A stretch of DNA of 64,000 nt from Lophius americanus. Its lineage: Eukaryota; Chordata; Actinopteri; Lophiiformes; Lophiidae. Made by a program: the position numbers and the translations under genes. The stretch's first letter is position 1. Each line of letters starts with the position of its first letter. The notes under the pieces are model-generated. The model was given only the letters and a program-made list of their open reading frames with translations, had not been told where the DNA came from and did not search any database. Below, in pieces: positions 56,901 through 64,000 of the stretch. The DNA is taken from positions 322,501-386,500 of the forward strand of contig JBBDHG010000058.1 in the NCBI GenBank assembly GCA_037951165.1. The letters are read 5' to 3'.

Positions 56901-59888
56901 CAAGTTAAAATAAAATATTTCATAAGCACACAAATCACATTTCAAGCACCAATAAAAGGATATTAAACATCTCGCTTAGCCACCAAACAGATTTCAAAAA
57001 GTCTTAAATGTTTTATTTGAACATCTAGAATGAGCCGAACCAGAAAAGTTCTGCCTTTCCGTTCTATCGTTGTTGAAAAAGAAAAACTCCGACATCTTTT
57101 GTTTTTACTGTCAAAATTGTTGAAATATTTAATTCAATTGAAAGACTTTGTGTCAACTCAGATAAGACATTTTGTAAACCTCAAAAGAAAACAAAAACAA
57201 AAACAGTGGGGGAACACGGTTTGCTGAGAAAAGAAAAGATGAAGAAAGTGCTTCTTTTATTTTCCAAAAAAAAAAAAAAAATCCTTGAGCAGGAAGCTCC
57301 TGCATGACAGACTGAGCGTGCTCGAGTCTGTGCTTCCTGTTTCAGTCTGTACTCCTGTGATGACATCGCTGGCGGAGCCCTGATTGGTCGGTCCGTGTAA
57401 AAAATATGGAGGACTCCTGACTCCGGTATTAACAGCAGCGGCTCTCACGCGAGGATTCGCCTCGTCCCAGAAAGACTCCGGTCCTGCTGCTGGTCTGAAA
57501 ACCACAACTTCTTATTCCTGTTTATCACAGAGAACCTGAAGAGTTCTGATCCACAGTGGAGGAGAAACCAAGAGTGTTGCAGTTCCTGCGGTCGCCACTA
57601 GATGTCAGCAGAGCTTCACTCAGGAGGTTGGAGATGGTTGTTATGGATACTGATTCACAAAATATTTCTATGTGTCCCTCAAACATCATTTGATTTTATT
57701 ACCTAAAATAGTAATTAAAACTGGATTTGTTTCCTAACTTTTAACTTATTTTCATGATTCCTACATTTTGTACGTCATAAAAGTTTATTTTTAGGGAAGA
57801 TGCATTGGCTTTAGAATCTGCTTAAAGGAACAGTACGGCCAAAATGACGTCAATATATACTCACTGTATGACGAAACGCTCAATCAGTGCTGTTCCAAAC
57901 TTTGTTTTTTAAATCTAACTCACCTGAGAAATGTTTTAACCTCAATATGACTGAGTCGACAGTTTGAACAATTATAGCGCCTTTACAAAGGGTTTATAAT
58001 TAGCCTGTAAACACTTTAAAAGTCACTAGTTAACGTTTATAAACTGCTTATAACACAGCTCTCAATTTATCAACGTGGGTCACTATTTGGCAATATCAAG
58101 TAAGTAGTACAGATAAGTGTGCTCACTATTTGGCAGGCATCAGGTTTCTGATAGCTTAATGATATGATTTATAATGTGTAAACAATTTAATAAGTAATCT
58201 ACATCAATTATATATCCTTTTAAAAGGGGAGTCTTATTGGAAAGCGGTACCAAGATGTCGGTATTCTCAGCACTGGTTTCAACGGATCCTGGAGAAATAC
58301 CGACAAACTGTCTTTATGTTTACAATCTATCTAAAACATTATTCTCTCAGGATTTAATCACCCTCTTAATTTGGCAGAGCGGGGAAATAGTAACACCTAA
58401 AATAAAAGCTGATTCATTATAAATTGGACTTTTGGATTTCAAACCAAGGTTGAGAAAAATCTGATACCCCCCTGCAGTACCAGGGAAGACCACAAGGGAG
58501 AGAAGAAACCCTCAACGGAGAGACACAGATTTAGAACATTGGGCGGTTTTTGGGTTTTTTTGGCACTTCAGAGCCGCCATAATGTTTTGATAAATCAATG
58601 AATGATATAAAAAAAAAAAAAAACGGGTCAGACTTACGTAACGAACCGATCAGTGCAAAAATATTTTCACGAGGAATACAGAAGTCCGACAAAGTAGATT
58701 ATTGGACTCATATTTGCTTAAATATTTATTCATGTTCTGACAACCCCGTGTAGTACCAAATATGACCACAAGAGGGAGACCGACAAACCGACTGGGCTTT
58801 TGTACATTTGTTTGGCACTTTGGAGCCGCCATGATTTCTGATGCATTAATGAGAGTATATGTTACTAAAAACGTCAAACCTTCCAGTGTTTGTTCTATAA
58901 AGGAGCTCAGAACTCTTCACCAGGAACAAAAGTGTTGCCTTTCAGACCAGCCTGCAGGTGAAAACGTCCAAACTGCTCCCGTGGGAATCCTTTATTACTC
59001 TTCTTCTATATAATCTATAATCATATACTTCTATCTTCCATAGTAGGCTTTTGACGTGAGCGCGTTTCTTTTTAATATTAGCAAATATTCAAGAGCAGAA
59101 ACATTCTTGAACGTCATAAACTTTTAAAAGAGAAACAAAATAAATTAAATCAGTTTGGTTGGTTGTTTTTTTTTTTTTTGTACATACTTACATGAGTTTA
59201 CGAGTTATTTTTGCTTCGTACGGAAAAATAAACGGCGTTGAAGGCTGTTGGTTGGTGAAAAAAAAAATTGAGCGCGCTGATTTCCGGCTGGCGTGGACGG
59301 CTTAGAGAAAAACGCAGAATAAAATTATTTAAAGAAAAAAAAATGTAAAACTTCACGGGAAAAAAAAAAAAAAAGCCAACAACAAGCTAACGTGGAACAA
59401 ACTGGTAGTACCTTATCGTAAAAGATCCGACCCCGCCCCTCGTATCAAAACATATCTCGCTCTATTTGAAATGGATGATATCGTAAAAACGCGATTTCGT
59501 GTAAATATCCTTCTACGAAAAATAGCCTAATTTTTCGAGGACATGTTAAAACACAAACAAACGGGCGACTTCGGTAAATACTTGACAAGAAAGTAGAGCC
59601 ACGCGTGACGTAAACGATTGTCCTCTGCCGCCGTCTCCTCGCCACGCTTTTCCGTAAACAATCCGATCTTCTTGGCTCCTGATGGCGGCGGCGGCGGTGC
59701 TTCCTCTCAGGCTAGTCACACCTCCTCACCTGATAACCTAAATATAAGAGCTTGATTCTGGGAGCGAGCTGCAGCCTCGCAAAGCCTGAGAGGCGACACT
59801 CAGGGCCTAAAAAGTGACGACTTCCTCCCATCATGCCTCAGACTCCGCCTCTGGTTTTTCCTCCTCCTCCTCTTCCTTCATGAAGGTT
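56901..59888 (-). other. Intergenic space and probable dip2c 3' UTR
   Basis: No gene was recognised. On the minus strand, AATAAA candidates occur at 58,991-58,996 and 58,725-58,730, about 0.9-1.2 kb after the dip2c stop. Two diverged copies of a segment containing 'gaccacaag' and 'ggcact..gagccgccat' lie at about 58,478-58,600 and 58,753-58,860. Confidence 0.4.
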
Positions 59889-60141
59889 TTACATGTTGTA
59901 GGCCACGTAGATGGGGTCCAGCTGGTCGGCCAGGAAGCCGTCGCGAAGGTGCATCCGCTGCTTCTCGCCGCGGGAGTTGATGGGGATGACGCCGATGTCC
60001 ACCACCACCACCACGCCCACAATCAGGTAGTGCTCCTCCAGGACCACGTTGGTGACCAGGGGGACCAGGTCCAGGGCCTCCTGCTCCGAGCCGTCCAGCT
60101 CCACCACCACCACCAGCAGGTTGGTCCACGTGAACACGGCG
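59889..60141 (-). CDS. dip2c: dip2c terminal coding exon
   Basis: The acceptor is CTTCTTCCAG on the minus strand, ending at 60,142. The first base completes a Cys codon (TG|C). It encodes AVFTWTNLLVVVVELDGSEQ onward, through LVTNVVLEEHYLIVGVVVVVD and RDGFLADQLDPIYVAYNM, stop at 59,891-59,889. The CAC/CCA-rich plus strand near 60,000 and 60,100 is simply Val-rich coding sequence, not a microsatellite. Confidence 0.96.
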
Positions 60142-63130
60142 CTGGAAGAAGAAGCACCATTACATCTACCCCCTTCAGGATCTCATCGCCTTTTGCGTGA
60201 AACACGTTAACGTGTCAAACCGTCTCCAGCGGGCCAGTCTAACACCTGGATTCTATTACCCCAGGCCTCACTGCCAACAGGCCGCAGAATGTCGTTTCAC
60301 TGTCCCAGAAAAAGTCATTATTTGATCCAAAACCGTTCAGCCTTCACAGATGTGACAGTTACCCATGATGCAGTGGGCACCAACAACGGCCCATACATTC
60401 ACGGATGCTGGTTTGAACTTTGACCTGGTAACTATCTGGCAGTCCTCTTCAGCCCAGAGGGCGTGGCGTCCATGATTTCCAGAAACTGAATCTAGAATCT
60501 TTATGCTGGAATTTCACTACAAAAAATACAAGGAATCAAAAAATGGGAAAATTTACGTCGTGAAATTCAATATTTTTGAGATAAAATCTCTTTATTATTA
60601 TATTGCATATTTCTGCCACTAGGGGGGAGGGGCTTCAAATATTTTTAGACCATAATTTCTCAAACGTTGGCCTGATTGAGTCGAATTCTGCCTCATAATT
60701 ACCGTCTTGGGGTAATTAAGTAGAATTTGTCGTAATATATTCCTATAATTGTTCATATGACCTCATCTGAACCTACACCACTTGATCCATCTCGTTTTTC
60801 TATTCTTTACTCATTATTATTTAATATCTTTGAGTGTTTCTGAAAAAGCGCTCTACAAATAAAATGTGGGATTATTATTATTATAATGACTGACATTTAA
60901 TCTCAGGGGTTCAATCAGGGAGGATTGTTTGTACAAGGCAGGGGACTGGGGGGCATTCCTCTGAAATAAAAAAAGGCTTCGCTCACCACTCCGTGATGCT
61001 CTTGTGCGTCCTGATGACGGACGTCTCGATGTCGATGGGGTGGTAACGCATCCCCCTCAGCTCCATGGCCTCCTCCAGAGCGCCGACCACGTACAGGGCG
61101 TCATGACGCTCTGCACACACACACACACACGGTTTTTAGGATGATGTCATTTCTCCCACAGATCTACCAACAAGTCAAAATCCCCCTTGTGTTAAAATGC
61201 TGATCAGCCATAACATTATAACCTCTAGCAGGTGAAGACCTGTCAGGTGATTCTTTCTTATAACGGCTGTAAGGAATTATTCTGACTAGAAAGTAAGACA
61301 AATATGTAATTGGTTGATAGATTTGGAGTTTTTGCCGTGAAGCCTGACGGTGATCTGATTTCCACTCGGGCCCTCACCTCCGCTGGCGTCGGTCAGTTCC
61401 GTCCTGCGGAGGAAGCCCAGGTATCCGGTCCGAGCCCAGACGGTCTGCGTGTCTCCGAAGCTGAGCCTGGAGCTGAAGTGATCCGACTGCAGGGCCTCGT
61501 CTCCGTAGACGGTGAAGTAACCGCTGGCGTTGTGTCCGCTGTGGACCCAGATCTACAAACGTACGACATCGGCCGTTATTAAACACAGTCGTCCCCTGAA
61601 AAGCCCCCAATCCCCTGCGTTAAACAAACAATTCAACTGACAGAGCTCCTCGAATTAAATGTAAAAAGTTCCATCTGGAAAAATAGTGCTTATTGGTGAG
61701 AAAGCTCCCCCTAGTGAGTAAGTGATAAACTATTTGAGTCAAATATGATAGATTTTAGTGATTGACCTCATCGAGGCGATTCCTACGCGACAAATTTCGA
61801 TTAAATCGGACCAACGGTTGAGAAATGAAGAACCAAACCCTTTTGGAGATGAAGCTCCCTCTAGTGGCGGAAGTGTATATTCGTCTCTGTTGCTTTTTAA
61901 ATATGCTAAATTTACAGTTGACTCTGCATTTATGTTATTTTTCTGACTTAAGTGGACATACAGAAACCTCAAACTAAAAACAAATACATTCTATATGAAC
62001 ATCTGGACCAATAAACCGGATTCCGGTTCTGGAGGCCCGGAAAAAGGTCCGGTTCAGGTGATTCAGACAAACCTCGCCCAGATGTGACTCTCCCATTGGT
62101 CCCTTAGTTTCTGGGTTGGCGATGATGATCCGAACCCCCGGCAGAATCTGCACCAGAGATAAAAGATTAGAACTAAACTTAAAGGAGCAGTTCATCAAAT
62201 ACATTTTCACAATCTTTTCCCCCGATATCTTTAAAGATGGAGACGACATCGACGCACGAACAGGACTCAAATTGGCCGCTTTCAATCTGAGGTATTGTGA
62301 TATTATATTCTTATTTTATTTACTCATTTTATAGAATTCCGAACGAACCAACGGACTAGAAAAAACTCAAATTACATCTAAATATAAAATCAGACGGTTT
62401 TAAGTAACAATATCGACACAAAGGAAAACTTTAAAGGAGCTTTGGTAAACGTCTGGGCTGATTTAGCCGTTTCTTCCTTCTGCCATAATAAAACGGTAAA
62501 AGTAGAATGCTGCTCCTCGTTACTGTGCCTGCAGTCAGGAGCAGCTGCACCTCAGAGAAAAACCAGACGGGTGTTTGAACGGCCTAAAGCTGTGTTTCAC
62601 ATTCAATGTGAGACACTTCATGTGTTTTCTTGTTTTTAACGTAGCACCACTGACACACGGTGAACGGCTTCAAATGTTCGTCCTATTAACAAATACGTTT
62701 ATTATAATTTATTGTTTAAACTTTTTTTTCTAATCCATATCTCCTCCCGAGTTCCGTAGCATCTTTTTTCTAAGGATTAGCCTAAAGCTTATTATTGTGA
62801 CTGGATAAAAGGAGAAGGGAGAAGCACAGACGCTCTCTATTGACACAACGGCTACTGCTATGCATTCTGGGATTTGTAGTATCTGTGGCGTTTGTGCTGC
62901 ATAAACATTTGACAACGTCCGGGCCGGATTTATAACATGTGCTCTTAGCGTAGAGTTACGATCTCCTGTCAGAGACAGCGCCGTTGGGTCCAACAGAACA
63001 TGTGTTAGCATTGAGCTCGTTCCTCAAGACGGGCCTGAGCAACTACAGATAACAAAAAACAGAAACACTCACCTTCCCAGACTCCATCAGGGGCAGGCTG
63101 TGGGGCGACCCCCTCTCCACTAGTCTGACC
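59889..63130 (-). CDS. dip2c: dip2c, last five coding exons (partial gene)
   Basis: Joining, on the minus strand, 63130-63073, 62147-62073, 61552-61378, 61110-60987 and 60141-59889 gives 227 codons in one frame with GT-AG junctions. They encode the C-terminal end of a DIP2 family protein, whose last residues DQLDPIYVAYNM are strongly conserved. DIP2 proteins carry an N-terminal DMAP1-binding region and two adenylate-forming (FAAL/AMP-binding) domains. Only the C-terminal subdomain of the second lies here. I name it dip2c rather than dip2a or dip2b because of the adjacent convergent zmynd11, as in human. Fish may have two dip2c copies; which one this is cannot be told. The gene continues beyond position 64,000. 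Confidence 0.93.
60600..60720 (-). repeat. 'cccctagtgg' dispersed repeat fragment, antisense
   Basis: On the minus strand this reads 'tgaagcccctcccccctagt', with 'gagaaattatggtc' upstream, matching the units at 45,595 and 61,591. It lies in the last dip2c intron. Confidence 0.5.
60800..60890 (+). mobile_element. LINE 3' tail with (ATT)n
   Basis: 'aaaaagcgctctacaaataa', then 'aatgtgggattattattatt' is the usual L2/Rex-like 3' end. No coding part is present. Confidence 0.5.
60987..61110 (-). CDS. dip2c: dip2c penultimate coding exon
   Basis: The minus-strand acceptor GTGTGTGCAG ends at 61,111 and contains a short (CA)n on the plus strand. The donor is TG|GTGAGC at 60,986. It encodes (E)RHDALYVVGALEEAMELRG, MRYHPIDIETSV and IRTHKSITE plus TG of a Cys codon. 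Close to the vertebrate family sequence. Confidence 0.96.
61201..61265 (+). mobile_element. 5' end fragment of a Tc1-like element
   Basis: TGATCAGCCATAACATTATA followed by 'acctctagcaggtgaagacc' and 'tgtcaggtgattctttctta' matches the left end of the elements at 15,681 and 21,821. It lies in a dip2c intron. Confidence 0.6.
61378..61552 (-). CDS. dip2c: dip2c coding exon (antepenultimate)
   Basis: The minus-strand acceptor is TTTGTAG ending at 61,553, and the donor is GGAG|GTGAGG at 61,377. It encodes IWVHSGHNASGYFTVYGDEA onward, LSFGDTQTVWARTGYLGFL and RRTELTDASG plus one base. The WARTGYLGF segment corresponds to the core of the adenylate-forming fold near the A8 hinge region. This fold assignment is from family knowledge. 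Confidence 0.96.
61591..61880 (+). repeat. 'agctccccctag' dispersed repeat
   Basis: Begins 'gtcccctgaaaagcccccaa', as at 45,595. Contains 'aagctccccctagtgagtaa' and 'gaagctccctctagtggcgg' as two units, with 'ggttgagaaatgaag' between. It is in a dip2c intron. Confidence 0.65.
62073..62147 (-). CDS. dip2c: dip2c coding exon (fourth from end)
   Basis: The acceptor is CTGGTGCAG on the minus strand ending at 62,148, and the donor is GAG|GTTTGT at 62,072. It encodes ILPGVRIIIANPETKGPMGE then SHLGE, 25 residues, phase 0 at both ends. Confidence 0.95.
63073..63130 (-). CDS. dip2c: dip2c coding exon (fifth from end)
   Basis: The acceptor is CGCCCCTCAG on the minus strand ending at 63,131, and the donor is AAG|GTGAGT at 63,072. 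One base completes a preceding Arg codon, then VRLVERGSPHSLPLMESGK. It is the most upstream dip2c exon in the window. Confidence 0.94.
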
Positions 63131-64000
63131 CTGAGGGGCGAAACCCAAGAGCTGCATCAGAACCTGACATCAATGCATCTGTACACTAAACCGCCGTTGT
63201 CCACAACATAAACACAGATTCAGACACTAGACGTCTGCCGTTATCACGTCACAAGGACATCAAAGGCACACGAAACAGTGACATCAAAGCAATCAGGGTC
63301 AAATGTCATATGACCCCCCTGGTGGATCCTATTTCATGCGATGTGAGAGAAAAGGGGATCATAGAGGGAAATCTGCAATGTGAATAAAAATGAATCCATA
63401 TCCGTGACTCCGCCCCTTTTATCTGGACCCACGCCTTTATTTAATGGTTCTTTTCTCCCTGCATGCTGAAACCTTCAACCGAGCTTCAACAAAATTGGTG
63501 AAACAGTTTAAGAATGATAAATGAAAAAGTTACAGGAAAAAAAAATAAAAAATTATCCTTTAATGTTACAAAAATTTAATGAAATTCTGCCACTTTTCTG
63601 GATCAGCTTCAAAACTGAGCAGGTTCTACTGCACCACAGGTCCAACAATCCCGCCAAAATGTAATCCTGCTAACAGACAGACGGACAGATGGCCAGAACA
63701 CAACTCCCGGGTCGAAAGTGATTAACAGAATCTTTCTTCTACCTGTTAAAATAAAGTATTTTTAAGGCTCTAACATCATTTTATAACAATAAGAATATTA
63801 AATATATTTTTGATGTAATGAAACAAAACGATCCGTGAGTTCGCTCAGAAACTCTATGAAGTTCTGGTTATTCTACACAGTTATTGTGGGACAGAACCAG
63901 GAGGAATCTCCGTTTGGACCAGATGGAGGCTCAGATTTAAATTCACGAGCAGAACCGGTCCATCTGTTTCCCGGACGCTGTCAATAGTCCGCCCTCGTGG
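63131..64000 (-). other. dip2c intron, incomplete
   Basis: No further exon was recognised to the window edge. No named repeat was identified. Confidence 0.6.

Noticed and set aside
59990..60120. (CCA)n microsatellite
   Set aside because: The CCA/CAC-rich plus strand is the complement of Val-rich codons in the last dip2c exon and matches the conserved protein.

Overview
The window looks like vertebrate nuclear DNA from a ray-finned fish, most likely a percomorph teleost. It has spliced genes with short GT-AG introns, abundant CA/TG/TC and ATT microsatellites, and relics of teleost-type L2/Maui and RTE LINEs, Tc1-like transposons and tRNA-like SINEs. There is no sign of prokaryotic gene organisation. 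The organism was inferred from sequence character only; no database was searched.

Layout. Positions 1-24,700 hold no host gene I can support. They are a mosaic of LINE, Tc1-like and SINE fragments, microsatellites, and two degenerate minisatellite blocks (7.3-7.6 kb and 3.9-5.05 kb). At 24.9-25.02 kb is a candidate noncoding first exon ending in a consensus donor. From 32.0 to 52.8 kb on the plus strand lies the complete coding part of zmynd11 (BS69), 14 coding exons joining to 637 codons (634 with an alternative donor). Positions 52.8-59.9 kb are the convergent intergenic space and 3' UTRs. From 59.9 to 63.1 kb on the minus strand are the last five coding exons of dip2c. The rest of that gene lies beyond the right edge.

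The tail-to-tail ZMYND11/DIP2C pair matches the arrangement I know from human 10p15.3, so this is a conserved syntenic block. ZMYND11 is a nuclear reader of H3.3 K36me3 with PHD, bromodomain, PWWP and MYND modules that represses transcription elongation. DIP2C is a large protein with adenylate-forming (FAAL-like) domains. The two are neighbours, not known pathway partners.

The unusual features lie inside zmynd11 introns. A 65-unit, 15-bp minisatellite stays in perfect register for 975 bp and ends 206 bp before the PHD exon. A 12-bp minisatellite with a higher-order pattern runs straight into the splice acceptor of the last (MYND) exon. Just after the preceding exon, the open frame continues 33 codons to a stop followed 58 nt later by AATAAA, which could give a MYND-less isoform. 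There is also a TG/CA palindrome near the exon 6 acceptor and a Q/N-rich insertion after the PWWP domain. Upstream are several near-perfect palindromes, a facing G36/C24 pair, and a 0.5-kb unclassified repeat present twice.
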